Shown here piece by piece: positions 13,539 through 25,388 of a DNA stretch of 64,000 nucleotides. Numbering within the stretch: the first letter of the stretch is position 1; each line of letters begins with the position of its first letter. This DNA comes from Ophioderma brevispina (lineage: Eukaryota > Echinodermata > Ophiuroidea > Amphilepidida > Ophiodermatidae): the NCBI GenBank assembly GCA_023653785.1, contig JAMKCH010001690.1, forward strand, positions 1 through 64,000, given 5' to 3'. Both the position numbers and the translations under genes were made by a program. The notes below the pieces were generated by a model, which saw only the letters and a program-made list of their open reading frames with translations, did no database searches and was not told where the DNA came from.

Positions 13539-13888
13539 TAATCCGGAGCTTTCCAAAGCCAGATCTGGACCTCCTAAGGAAACCATGGAGGCAAACGACG
13601 TGGAGCTTCAGCCTCCCGTCTTGCGCCAGCGTATCAACATCAACAGACCGGCTTACAGCGAGGAACGCTTCAGGCAGGTCTACCAGGAGACGGTCCAAGA
13701 AGATGTACCTGTTAAAGAGGTGATAAAAAATAAGCTATCACAATGCTCCTGCACAAAACAATGCATAAAGAAAGCGTTGATTGGTTTCTTCCCCATCATG
13801 AAGTGGTTACCAGAGTACGACGTGAGGGGGCAGTTGGTTGGAGACATCATGTCCGGCTTTACAGTTGGGATTCTGAGACTTCCACAGG
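13539..13888 (+). CDS. SLC26-like: SLC26 exon 1 (coding from ATG at 13585): N-terminus and start of membrane core
   Basis: The acceptor TTTTACAG ends at 13538, then 46 bases of leader precede an ATG at 13585 in a near-ideal context (ACCATGG). The exon codes for residues 1-101 plus one base. The N-terminus begins MEANDVELQ and has the RPAYSEERF stretch usual before the SLC26 core. A Cys-rich basic patch (CSCTKQCIKK) leads to WLPEYDVRGQLVGDIMSGFT and GILRLPQG, the start of the sulfate-transporter signature. The donor is GTATGT, phase 1. The frame stays open upstream of 13585 into the intron, so an earlier in-frame start on another exon is possible, but the ATG context argues for this one. Confidence 0.92.
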
Positions 13889-13957
13889 GTATGTACAATT
13901 GATAAGCTATTGCTTTCAATCATGGCAACAGACCTTTTAAGGGCCATGGCCCTTTAA

Positions 13958-14302
13958 AAAGGGCCTTGGCCCGATCACCAATAACCTCATCCGCAGGGAC
14001 CCCAGATTTTACCAGAAGTGATTACATTTTTTGTCTCAGAAGAAAGCTACTAATTTTTTTCTTATTTACTTTGTGAAATCTTAGAGCTAAACGATGTATG
14101 GTTTGGATGTTACGAGCAAAAACGTGCCCTATATTGGTTGACCAATATTATCTTACACAGTATTCAATGTGACTTACAAAATGACATTTTTAGCTCCTAT
14201 ATCAAAGCAGATTGAAATATCAGCATGAAATTAAGAGATCATTATATTGGGGTCAAGGTCATTCAATCAAGATGAAAATTTTACTAAATGGGGTCATCCC
14301 CC
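13958..14302. mobile_element. GGCCCGATC MITE family, copy 1
   Basis: TTAA at 13954-13957 precedes it. The left part has GGCCTTGGCCCGATCACC and the right end GGGGTCATCCCCCTTTAG. The interior words CAGAAGAAAGCTACTA and GACCAATATTA are shared with copies at 15411, 37041 and 56754. The right TTAA is changed to TTAG. Confidence 0.82.
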
Positions 14303-14430
14303 TTTAGATAAGCAGGAGTTGGGGGTTTCTTGATTTGTGCGAAACTTGAACCTATTCCTAGCTCCTGCTAAATCCCAGAGAACTATTACCTTCCTCTCGG
14401 AATATCTGATTGTCTCTTTTCATGATTTAA

Positions 14431-14773
14431 AGGCACTATCAGTGATTTGTAAAATCAGAAAATCAAAAAAATTATCAAAAATAAGATTTCTGCATTTCTG
14501 TATCAAGTATAGGTATCCTAACATACCCTACAAATGATAAGTCCAAAAGCAACCTCATGAGGAACAAAATCGGATATTTTAGTCATTACTGTCCGTACGG
14601 ACGCTTACTGCAACACATAATTGAACAGAGATTCATATCTTTGAACATTGCTGTTTTCTGGTAATTTTTCAGTTGGGAAATATACTTTATGAAAGTCCTG
14701 CAGCCTTATCCTTCACTTTTAAGCTATTCCTTCAAATTTCAAAATATCTTTAGGATGGATCACTGATAGTGGC
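14431..14773. mobile_element. ATCAGTGATT MITE family, nearly complete copy
   Basis: TTAA at 14427-14430, then AGGCACTATCAGTGATTTG. The right arm is GATCACTGATAGTGGCT. The interior matches 46312-46669 in reverse orientation. Confidence 0.82.
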
Positions 14774-15410
14774 TGTAATTATTTAACATGTGCCCCTTTG
14801 AGTTACCAATCAAAATAGACCTATTTCTGTATGAACCTTTAAGTCCTAAGGAGGGGGACTCAACACAAATGACCATTCGTGGACATGCCGCAAACATGTC
14901 TGTATGTCATATTCAGCTTTCTGGTATATAAATGACCACCGCCCGTTTTCTTGTCGGCAATTTTGGTATATTGGGTCATTTTTTTCAAAATATCCTCAAC
15001 TTTGTCGGAAATTTAGTCAAATTTCCTTAATTGGAAGCCTACATTTTCTAAAAATTGTTTGAAAATTAGTCCAATTTCCTCAATCTGAAGCCAAAAATTT
15101 CTAATTTTACTAAAAAGGTCAAAATTTTAAGGAAAAAATGGCAGATTTGTGTTAAATTTGGCCCAAAATCTGCATCTCTGGGGTAAAGGCGATTGCTGCA
15201 AGTGTGAGGTAAATCTGGTCACCCCATTCACGGGAACAAAACCAGATTTAAAACTTAAGATTTACTACTACTTTGGCTGCTTGAGAATACCGATTCTACC
15301 CTCTCCACCTAGGTAGCGAAATACTAGGCACATCTGAATAAGCATCTTCCAATCTATACTTCATCCAGCCAGAACTAAAGAGTGAAGTAATAGCTTCCAT
15401 GCAGTCTTAA

Positions 15411-16736
15411 AGTTCCATGGCCCGATCGCTAATAGCCTCGTCCCCAGAAGCCCCAGATTTTACCGGAAGTGGTCAACATTTTGGTATCAGAAGAAAGCTA
15501 CTATTTTTCTCATTTACCCTGTGAAATATTAGAGCCAAAGAATGTTTGGTTTGGAAGTTATGAGAGTGTTCAAGCTTTGACTTACGTTTAGTGGACAGAA
15601 TGGTGGAAACTTAAAGGGAAAGATATCCTACTTAAAATACCATTTTCTTGGGTGAAATTTTGTGTAGAAACTGAATCTGAAATAAAAATGCATAATTATT
15701 AACTTTAAAATTTTTCCCATAGCACTGTACAGGCATATTTCTGCCCGAAGTCCTCAAATTTGAGCAAAAATCGGCCGCAAAAAAAAATAAGTCCTTCAAA
15801 ACTGGGACTCTCAGGGCTAAACAAATATAAACTTGCTCTAGAGGGAGGTCTTGGCAGGTCTTGGCTATAGCAAGTTTAAACCTCACAGTTTTGAAGGACT
15901 TATTTTTTTTTGCGAAGGCCTTTATTTTTTTTCACACTCTCAGAAATGTTGGGGGTAGGGGTAACATACTACTTTATTTTTTTTCAGTACATTCAACTTA
16001 GTCAAGTTTTATATTTTAGCTATTGAAATACTGAACAAAAAGACACAAGAAGCACCACCATAGCTCATACCATTGAGGAGTTATGGCTTTTTCAATCACA
16101 AAATTGGGCGAAAATTGCATTTTTTCCCAAATCAATTGTCACCCTGACCGCCGACTTTCTAACTCTGTTACAAAAATAAAGAAATAGATTGATCCCATTT
16201 AATGATTTGAATATTACAAATGTACCCCTGTCACATGATTAGCATAAAGAATTAGTCACTACTAGGTAGTTTTCATGTTAATACCCTCACAGGAAATTAG
16301 CAAGTCAAAATTTTTGTCACCTGAAAACAGCCATTTTTGGCTAAAATTGGCCCAAAAAAAATCAATTTTTCTCAAAATCAATGAAAAATATGGGGTTCTA
16401 AGTGCCAAAATCTGAAAATATATGACATTTTACCCTTAGAAACATTTAAGTAATCAAGAATTTTGACTGTTTTCACCCCTAAATATTTTTTTCACACCTG
16501 TGTCTGTTAAACGTAAGTCAAAGCTTGAACGCTGTCTTATGAGCAAAAAAGTGCCCTACTTTGGTCGACCAATATTAATTTTACACAGTACTCTATGGGG
16601 CTTACAAAATCATGTTTTTAGCTCTCGCATCAAGACGGATTGAACTATCGGCGCGAAGCTTTACAGATGGGGTTTTGGAGTGAAGACCAATCTATCAAGA
16701 TGAAAACTTCATATCCTTAAATCGGGCCATCCCCCT
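15411..16736. mobile_element. GGCCCGATC MITE family, copy 2, itself interrupted
   Basis: TTAA at 15407-15410 and 16737-16740 flank AGTTCCATGGCCCGATCGC and ATCGGGCCATCCCCCT. A further element (15565-16535) breaks the copy at GGAAGTTATGAG / CTTATGAGCAAAA, where copy 1 reads straight through. Confidence 0.88.
15565..16535. mobile_element. hAT-like non-autonomous element (inner insertion)
   Basis: The ends GTGTTCAAGCTTTGACTTAC and TAAACGTAAGTCAAAGCTTG are inverted repeats. TTATGAG stands on both sides (15558-15564 and 16537-16543) as a target duplication. The right end read inward begins CAGCG, which fits the hAT end pattern CAGNG. A long hairpin sits inside at 15777-15916. Confidence 0.82.
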
Positions 16737-17001
16737 TTAAACGTACGCATGCACAATCGCTGTGAGAAAGCTGTGACATCACGCCTTAGTTCAAGCCAGA
16801 CGAAGTACAGCTGATGTACACTAAGGTAGCCTTAACCACAAGAATGAATTAATGATTGTTTTTAGCTCAGACCCCTTTTTGCCTTATCTTATTTTTACAT
16901 TTCCTACCTCTGGCCTGAATTGACCGGATCATGTTGTAAATAATGTCAGAAAGCTCCTATTGAGCTGGTTTACCACCAATGTTTTGGTCTTTTTGCAACA
17001 G

Positions 17002-17112
17002 GTATGGCATATGGTTTACTGGCTACTCTGGCTCCTGTGTATGGTCTCTACACCGTGTTCTTCCCAGCTCTTATATACAGCCTTATGGGAACCTGTATGC
17101 ATCTATCCATTG
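17002..17112 (+). CDS. SLC26-like: SLC26 exon 2: first transmembrane segments, sulfate-transporter signature
   Basis: The acceptor TTTGCAACAG precedes it and the donor GTAAGA follows. It enters in phase 1, completes the Gly of PQG, and leaves in phase 1. It codes for about residues 102-138. MAYGLLATLAPVYGLYTVFF continues the hallmark PQG-MAYA-LAGLPP-GLY family motif, then FFPALIYSLMGTCMHLSIG follows, matching the family's FFP-IY-GTSRHISVG stretch. The exon is clean, with no stop or indel. The usual GLPPVYGLY reads TLAPVYGLY here, a mild divergence at a conserved turn. Confidence 0.93.
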
Positions 17113-17227
17113 GTAAGAGAAAAATAATACAACCCCCCTGACAGATTCAAATTAGGGCCATTCTTGGTATGTTTTGTGACCTTAAAACAGGGAAAATTTT
17201 TACTTTCAACCCAATGCTGTTTGGTAA

Positions 17228-17563
17228 AGGTGAACAAGAGATTTGAGTCGTCCTTATATTGTGGTCATTGTAGTTATTTCATATAGATTAGTCCCTCAAG
17301 ATATTAGAACCTGTATCTTGGCTTGCAGAAAATACCTTGAAAGTGAAAACAAAAAGGTGCATTTTATTTGCATATTTCAATATTAAACATAGCTGAATTA
17401 GTATTTGCTCCTATACGGAAATTGAAATTTAAACATTTTTTGACCGAAAAGAAATATTTTCAGCCTGTCTTCAGGTGGGGGTATTTTTGATGGAAAGCTT
17501 ATATCAATGCAAAATCAGAATTGACTTTTTTGGGATACCTGAGATGGAATCTCTGTTGCACCT
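17228..17563. mobile_element. MITE, AGGTG(C)AACA-GAGATT family, copy 1
   Basis: The left arm AGGTGAACAAGAGATTTGAG and the right arm GATGGAATCTCTGTTGCACC are an inverted pair. TTAA is at 17564-17567 on the right, with GTAA at the left. The interior word GTATTTGCTCCTATACGGAA is shared with copies at 25027 and 43815. Confidence 0.82.
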
Positions 17564-18342
17564 TTAACATAACCAATCTGTTGTACTTTGATATATTAAT
17601 AACCTTGAGTCCAAACTAACCAAAATAATGTTTCAACTTTCAATAGATGTTATTTTGTCATGAGGGCAAATAATGTGGCAATATCGTGTTATACTTATAC
17701 GGCCCACTTTTTTTCCCGCAAAGTATAACTTTATTCTGTTGTAATGTAGTGGCGGGAGAAAGAGTGGGCGTTAATTTTTGCGTTATAAAAAAAAACATGA
17801 GAATGCCAATAAAGTTTGGTCATGGTGTGACATTCGACACATCCACACAGGTGACTGAACTGGTATTTTGCCCATACTAACACATATCAATCCCCCATAC
17901 TAATAACTAAACCTCACCCCCTTTTAAAAGCTTTTAAAACAAAAAATGGTTTTATTATCTGCATACATTTTGTCAAGAATCTACAGCGTCACATCATAGG
18001 TGGCAATGTGTGGGAATATGGGGGTGCGCGATGATCATTTCTGGTGGCCCACAAAAAACCCTCTTGGGTAATTTCTGTGAATAAAAGAAATCAATCGAAC
18101 CTATACAGATTATAGCCTCTTTCACCATTCAACTCCATACAGATGCTATTGTTTTGTGTGTGAAAATATATAAAGGAGTAACCAAAATAACATGTTAGAA
18201 AGGGAAAATCTTAATACCAAGCTTATAGTACTTAGCACACATAAGTTCAAGCCTTTTTTTTATCTTGGCTGAATATGTTCCGGAATAGGCACTGTTCAGT
18301 AATCATTATTTCCCGTATTCCTGTATGATATTTGTACCTTAA

Positions 18343-19276
18343 CCTACCAGACCGGGTCTTTGGCCGGCCGAAGCCCAAATTCATCAAAAGCAATCTATTT
18401 TTATTTTTAACGGCCGATCAACGAGAGCGCAAAGCTTGCGGTTTCATTGCATCTCGGCCATATTTCCCGGCACAGGAATTAGTGCGTAAAGTCAATAACG
18501 GCCAGATGCAACGAACACATCGCCCCATTTTTCCCGGAAGACGGCCCAATTGCAACGAAACACATCGCCCCTTTTCCCGGAAGACGGCCCAATGCAACGA
18601 AAAACATCCGCCGGCATTACCGGAACGACGGCCCAGGTGCAACGAATAAACGACTCGTGAAAATGCAATAAAACAGGGTAATAAATAAATAAATAATAAC
18701 TAATCATAAATAACACCCTTATCTGCATGAAATTTTTACTTATAGTTCGCCAGTCCGTGAGTGGCGCTACTTACGCGACGTCATAGTCGTGCGTGCGCTA
18801 TTATGCTACGTCCTGCCCGGTTTTACGTCATGAATAAGTTTATGTATAATTAACACCAATATCTTATCGGAAAATTTGCGCTATCACCATCGAAATCGAA
18901 ATTGCTATGGGCATTTGTACAGTGTCACCCCCTGATGAAAACATTGCGCCTTCTGCCGGTGCGACGAGCCCAAATGCAGCTACAAACCATCGCACATTTC
19001 CAGTCAATAACTGCCGAGATGCAATCAAACGCATCGCGTCATTCTCCTGGAAGACGGCCGCAGACACGAAACGCATCGCGTCATTTCTCCTTGAAGACGG
19101 CCCAGATGCAACGAAACGCATCGCGTCATTCTCCGGGAAGACGTCCCAGATGCAATGAACGCAATGAGAGTCATTTTGCGCGACCAAAAATAGTTTTGAC
19201 GGCCCAGATGCACGAACGCATTTTCCGACCGTACCACTTTTTCGTTGGCTTTCAATGCCTCTCGGCCGCGTTAGGG
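18343..19276. mobile_element. piggyBac-like non-autonomous element, older copy
   Basis: It is the reverse-oriented relative of 39948-40912. The left end has TTAA at 18339-18342. The right end CTCGGCCGCGTTAGGG matches the other copy's start, but its flank has drifted. It contains two arrays of a roughly 43-bp unit with GACGGCCCAGATGCAACGAA and CGCATCGCGTCATTCTCC (about 18480-18640 and 19010-19170), all in the same orientation. Confidence 0.8.
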
Positions 19277-19298
19277 TGATAGAGGATCATAAACTAAC

Positions 19299-19427
19299 GG
19301 CCAGATTTTCTTTATTTTCAGATATATGGTATTTTCATCGGTGTAAATGACAAATCTGAAATAAAAAATGGGGGTCACCGACTTAGTTTTTTGAGGTATG
19401 CCTTTTCAAAATCCATTTTTCCCAAAA

Positions 19428-19468
<41 letters not shown>

Positions 19469-19640
19469 TCTCATAAAAAATAACTTCTGACGGCCATATT
19501 TTGTTTATTTTTTAAATTATGTTACAGTCATATTGCAGATCTTTTAAGTGCATCAATAAAAAGAGGGGGTCACCGACTTCGTGTTTTCTTGAAAACTGTG
19601 AAAATGTACAAAAAATAACCTTTTTTTCATTTTAGACTGC
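19299..19640. repeat. Two related blocks with a long A-run
   Basis: ACGGCCAGATTTTCTTTATT..GGGGGTCACCGACTTAG and ACGGCCATATTTTGTTTATT..GGGGGTCACCGACTTCG form a direct repeat with a period near 190 bases. A run of about 30 A lies between them (19431-19463). Confidence 0.75.
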
Positions 19641-22600
19641 GTCTTGGTTAACTGTTGTGGGCCGCACCCTCTTTAGCGTACCTACGCACCAAAACTAAAG
19701 CACCAGGTTTTACACGCATCATAACCCCACAGCCTTCCGAATGTTATATGTAAAAGGCTCCGTCTTTTGGCGAAATGTTCGATATTCCGAGTTTAAAGAA
19801 AAGCTCGCTTTTCCAAGATAAATGTTCGCTATTCCGAAACCATGCATATACCGGGCCGCGTGTTCTATTTAACGAATTTCAAAAGGTTCGCCATTCCAAG
19901 CTTTTTTAATGAAACAATTGATTTGAATCAGACAATTTATGATAAGATCACATTTCAGTTTCAAGCATGTCAAGGGTTAGGATTAATTTTAGGGTTATAG
20001 GTTAAAGGTTGCCAAACAATTTGATTGGTGTCACTGTCACCAGCACTAAAAACAGAGAAAACTTAAGTCTGATGTGACAATTTTGTTTGTTATCTCAGTT
20101 GGGTTTTCTAAAATGTGGAAATGAAAACTGTTTTCTCATAATAAAATAATAAATAGTGAAATTGTTGAATCGCGGCTTCAAAGTTTCTATAATTCATTAT
20201 GTTCATTGCGGGGTCCTCTCCTCTCGATATTCTAAGGTTCATTATTCCGAAGGTTCGCTATCATCAGCCTGCAAGGTTTTTAGTGAAGATATTTTTTTTA
20301 ATTGTTGAATGAGCTCTTGAACCTAAAAAATTCAACGACCCTCCATTTGAAAATGGGCTTACACTTTCCTCTGATTTCTCCTGGTTCTCCGAAATGTTGG
20401 GGTTTTTAAGTGGGGGAAAAAGATACCTCTTGGAATTAATTTTATTAAAGCGAATTTTGTGAAATTACCCGAAAAGCACCGTGAACAAAAAAAAGCACAC
20501 AAAATAATCCAAAACAAGAATGCAAAACTGCAGGACCAAATGCAAAACTTCACGAAACCACGCGCTAGCGTTAGACGCGTCTCAAGAAAACATTCGATGC
20601 ACGTATAGCGAATGCGTAAGTATTCACGCAAAATGATGCGCAGCTGTAAATAGGTGTGCGTGCATGAAGGACCCTCTATCACCCTTAATGTGTATGTGCC
20701 TCTTTGGTTGTTCCAAGTTTTTTCTTAAGGGGGATGATAAGGCAGGAATTCATAGGGACTGTTTTTTCCTGTATCTTGTTCCAACATGTATAAAAGTATA
20801 CATATTTGAAAAGGAAATGACTCAAGGAATCCAAATATGATATTTTTCCCACAAACGTGTATTTTTTTAGAAAATCATGAAAAATGGTGATTTTCACTCA
20901 TTTTTTTTTTTGGTTCCCTATAAAAACAATATAGAAATGGTATAAAAATGTGTCTTGTTTGTTTTTGTATTCCAGAGTCAAAGTTCTAGGTCGGTATTTC
21001 CCGTTTTTTCAAACTCTGGAATATTTTTCAGGTTACTTGCCCAAAAAGGCAAAAATCCGCTTGCGTCAATTTGGAGCAATGCCAAGATTGTTCAAAGTTG
21101 GACATAAATTGCAATTTTTAACAAAAAACTATAAAATGCCAACCCTAGATTTTGATATGCTCTATACGATGCATTTCATTTCTTACCTGTTCCTGATATG
21201 GATTTCGAGCAACTGGGAACCAAAAATCATGAATTATTGCTGAAAGTGGACACAGAGAAAATCGCCATTTGTCCAAATGTGTTCCTGGTTCCACTACAAA
21301 AATATAGTCGTATTCCAAAACTAAAAGCGTTCATCTAGTATTTTCACACTGTTCTGCCCCAGGTCAAAATTACTCTCTGGGTTCTTATGATCAATTTATG
21401 AGGTGCAAATCGCGAAATTAAAATCCCATTCCGTTTGCAAAAGCAATCACGTGGCAGCATTTTCAATTAAATACAAGTTACCATGGGTATGCGTCATCGA
21501 ATCAATGCATCAAGGCGTTCCTGATGCGCTCATTACTTCCAACTTTGCCGCGCGCGCCGCTGGCAAGACGCGTTATTGCGGAATACGCAAACATTACAGC
21601 CCTTCTGCACTGGCGTCCACGGACTTGTTTTATAATAAACTGCGATAACATAGTAAAAAGTAAATGGACACAAATTAGAGGAAAAAAATGAATATATTTA
21701 GATTCTGTTAAAATATATGGAAAAGAAACATGTTAATAACGCCATAAAAATTTAAAAAATCTAAAAACTCTGGACATTGACTAGTTTCTTTGCCTTTACA
21801 CACACAACACCCACCTTAGTAAGAATACAGGTAAAGACCTGGGAATAATCCATACTCTTTTTGATAAGGGTCTGCACTTTTGGCATGCTCAGGAATTGAC
21901 TTACATCTGACAGACCACACAGACCAATCAGCCTTATCCAATAACTCTCGTGAACCACAAACCATGCGGCCCAGGCATCCCGATAACATATATTACACAT
22001 TTATTCTCGCAATGGGTGGTAAGCAGAAAATTCCATAACTACATTACATTTTTAATTATGTGTGCCTTTTGCAATTTCCTCCGGCCTTTAGGAGGAACTA
22101 TTTGAGTATGATAAAAACCTGTGAATTTCACAGGGCTCGAACTAGTCACTCAATCATATACCTGGTGACAGTCCAAGTTCCCAGACTGCTTGGCCATCTT
22201 CCTCACCTTCCAACATAATTCTGAGTTCTATTTGTTGAATCAATTCAATAATTTGGAATACTTCAATTGCTACAAAGGGGTATTAACTCATAGGTCCATC
22301 CAAAATCACTTTAAAAAAAAAGTCATTTATCTGGTGTCTCTCAGTTTCTTTTTCTTTTATTTCATTCAAGCGGATACTTTATGATATTCACAAGTAACTT
22401 TTTATTGAGATGCTAACACACTCATTAGCGTGTTTTGATTAACCGACAAGTATTTATCCAGATAATTTTAATTCCGGTTGATCCTGAGAATAGCCAATCG
22501 TGCGCAAGTTTCTATTCAGGCCGCGTTTCCTTCCTTTTCCCGGAAAATGCTACCGAATCGTCACGGACTGTGAGTTTAAAACCTACCAGCTACATGTCAT

Positions 22601-25026
22601 CATCAAAGTCCACCACATTGTATTGTTTGGGTCCGTGACCACTCGCCGAAACTGCCATCCAAAATGTGCTGACTATCTCCCATGCATCTCCATACAATTA
22701 ACAAGTCTCGTCTATAGCCCCTTCTGTTGTCCAAACAAATACCGGAGCAGGAAGTGCTGCCTTTTCAGTTCAGGCATTGTAAAACGTGAAAACCTCAAAA
22801 TTTGTAAAACGGTGGCCAAAATGTATCCCCCTCCCCGACCACAGACTCCGCGCAATGTCAAATGCATTCGCTAACATCATCAACATTGCCTCCACATGCT
22901 GGGATGGGGGTCAATTGCTGTGATCAGTTGGCGTCTTTCTGGTCTTTTTCTTTCGCCGGTATGTGCACTCTATCGGAACACTTGGTGTTTCTATTGGCCT
23001 TAACCGGATAATTTCTCTGTCTCTGCTGGCATTATCCTCCAACAAGGCTAATACCGGTTGGAAACTTTCATTCATCATCGGTATAAAAGCAGACAATGCA
23101 TTAACGACGGCGTGTCTATTAGCCAATTAAATCCCTTTTCTGGTATAAACCGAAAAAATCTTCCCAATAGAAACACACTGGATACTTATCAAATGCAAAG
23201 AGTATCTTGTGGCCCTCCTGAATGTGTACCGTTGTGGTCAAAGCTCATGTGGGCATTGCTAGGAGGTCAATAAACTTTTACAATTGGCTTACACATATGG
23301 ATAAAATTTGCTATAATATTCTCAGTAGAATGTTCCATCCCTCTCACAGTGTTTATGGATTTTGATAGACTGTGACAGATATATTTGTGAAGAGCCATGT
23401 AAGCTGAGAAATCAAGGGGGGGTTTCATGTGAGCTATGAATGTTGTTATTAGCGGTTGCTTTGTAAAGATTTATGCAATAATGAGTTTGCCTTAAATTCG
23501 AATGAATGTAATGAATGACTGCGACTGAGCTAACTGAGTTAACTCCTGCATTTTTGCCCCTTTGGTAGAAACCACCCCCAAAAGAGGAGGAGGAGGTGTT
23601 ATTATATGTCTTTTTATTACCTTCCCGAATCATTGACGTCAAGGAATTATGTAGTGAACGCAGTATGAAACCGCGGTGTTGATTCAAAAACCCTGTCTAC
23701 CCACGCATAGGTAAAAGGCGGTGGCCAAAAATGCAGACACAAAACATCTGTCTGAACAATGTTGATGTCACTCTGTCTCGTGGAAATAACTGGATAATCT
23801 AAATGACACACCAACACTAATTTTGTGTCATATAATGTTGTGAAGATACTTTATTTCATTCATGTTGCATCATATACACTATAACTACACATAAGGAAGA
23901 AGAACAAGTTATTTAGAATCCTTAGGAGCACGAGAGCTACTTGGAGAAAACCTGGGAGGGCAAGTTGACTGGGACCACAGTGGTGCAAGGCACTGGAACA
24001 GTGCCCGCTGCGCTAACCCGACCCCCTGAAAAAGACCCACAAGAGGCAGGCATTGATTTATCACCATGCAACAAAACATGCTTAGTCATGCTAGTGTTTG
24101 TTGTGACTGAATCAAGTATCATCATCATAGTGGCAACCCACGCTATTCCCCACAAAATGTTAGTTTTCCTTAGTAGGAGGTATGAGGCGCATGAAAAAAG
24201 GGGTAAACGTCGATGTTATGTTTTCCCGTAACCCACCACCCACCGCATTATGATTTTCTGCCCGCATTTGAAAGCTGAAATCCCAAAAAAGTTCATTATT
24301 TTGTATTTAAAAAGAAAATTCAGATTTTCTTCTTGTGATCACATCATGTGATGAATGATTTTAGTAGATTTTAAAACCAAGAACGTTGTACCTAAAATAT
24401 TTCCTTCTAAATGTAGAGTAGAGTGGTGTGTTTTGACACACTATTGTAGGTATTAGAGCACGCTGAATGTTTGTGGAAATGACTGGTTACACTTTACTCT
24501 AAAACTCCACTAACTCTCTTGCAGAATTAATGAATAAGACAGTGAAATAGTTGCCTCATTAGATTTGCAAAAATGTAAACGGTAAACATAACATTTGACT
24601 TTCATTGGCCCTATGCTGTTATTCATGTTGTTATTATTTTAAAGAAGTATTTGTTCGAAGGCGATGTGTTCTCTATAGAGTGCCCATATACATGCTTTTA
24701 TTATTAATATTGTTATTATAAATATAAACCGGCAAGCAGCAGACAACTAGTGAAACGCAACTATGTCAAAAAAAAGTCATAACCCCCTCTGCTGTGTCCT
24801 AGAAAAACCTGCTGCTGAAATTTCTTTATAAATGTAAATTAGGACGAAAGTTAAAAACAAAATCTGCCGATCGACCAATTATTTTTTTGGTTACCAAACT
24901 CAATGTCGAAAAAACATCAAAACAGCTACATACAAAAGTAAATAAAGGATCTTTGCTATGCATTTAAAACGGTTTAAATAGTAGCAGTTTTAGTCCAATT
25001 TAGAGTAACGTGTGAAGTTCTCTTAA

Positions 25027-25388
25027 AGGTGGCAACGAGAGATTTTGAGAGGGAGTCACCCAATATTGTGTCTAATAAGTATTTTATATCGATTAACACT
25101 CCGATTAGATTTCATACTTGCTATTTGGCTACAGAAATGTCCGAAATAGAGAAAAAAAGGTGATTTTGTTTTACTTCTATTCCAATATAAAACTACGCTG
25201 AATTTTGTATTATGCTCCTATACGAAATTAGAATTTTCCACATTTTTGTAGTACCAAGAATCATTTTCTCAGCTTAATTCCTTTCAGATGTGGATATTTT
25301 AAATAGAAAGCTTTAACATCAGGGCAAAAATTCAGTACTTTCAATTTTTTCGGCCCCCAATGATACTGTACAAGTCATCTCGTTTTAC
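25027..25388. mobile_element. MITE, AGGTG(C)AACA-GAGATT family, copy 2
   Basis: TTAA at 25023-25026, then AGGTGGCAACGAGAGATTTT. The interior has TATGCTCCTATACGAAATTAG as in copy 1. The right end is worn, so its limit is approximate. Confidence 0.7.

Larger units (their letters stand above)
15353..16815. mobile_element. Outer TATACTTC-type MITE, split by an insertion
   Basis: The left piece (15353-15406: TATACTTCATCCAGCC, AACTAAAGAGTGAAG) and right piece (16741-16815: CGTACGCATGCACAATCGC, ACGCCTTAGTTCAAGCC, GACGAAGTACAG) are the two halves of one element as seen at 36509-36690. They are separated by the MITE at 15411-16736. Confidence 0.78.
13889..17001 (+). other. SLC26 intron 1 (3.1 kb), filled with nested MITEs
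   Basis: This intron holds a MITE (13958-14302), another MITE (14431-14773) and a three-deep nest of elements (15353-16815), described separately. The stretch 14787-15350 is AT-rich and shows nothing I can name. No extra coding exon was seen. Confidence 0.8.

Noticed and set aside
13516..13584. Upstream ATG at 13516 as the SLC26 start
   Set aside because: It lies before the splice acceptor that ends at 13538, and the ATG at 13585 has a much better context.
23937..24231. Overlapping open frames on both strands as a small membrane protein gene
   Set aside because: There is one hydrophobic run, but no start context, splice sites or family resemblance.
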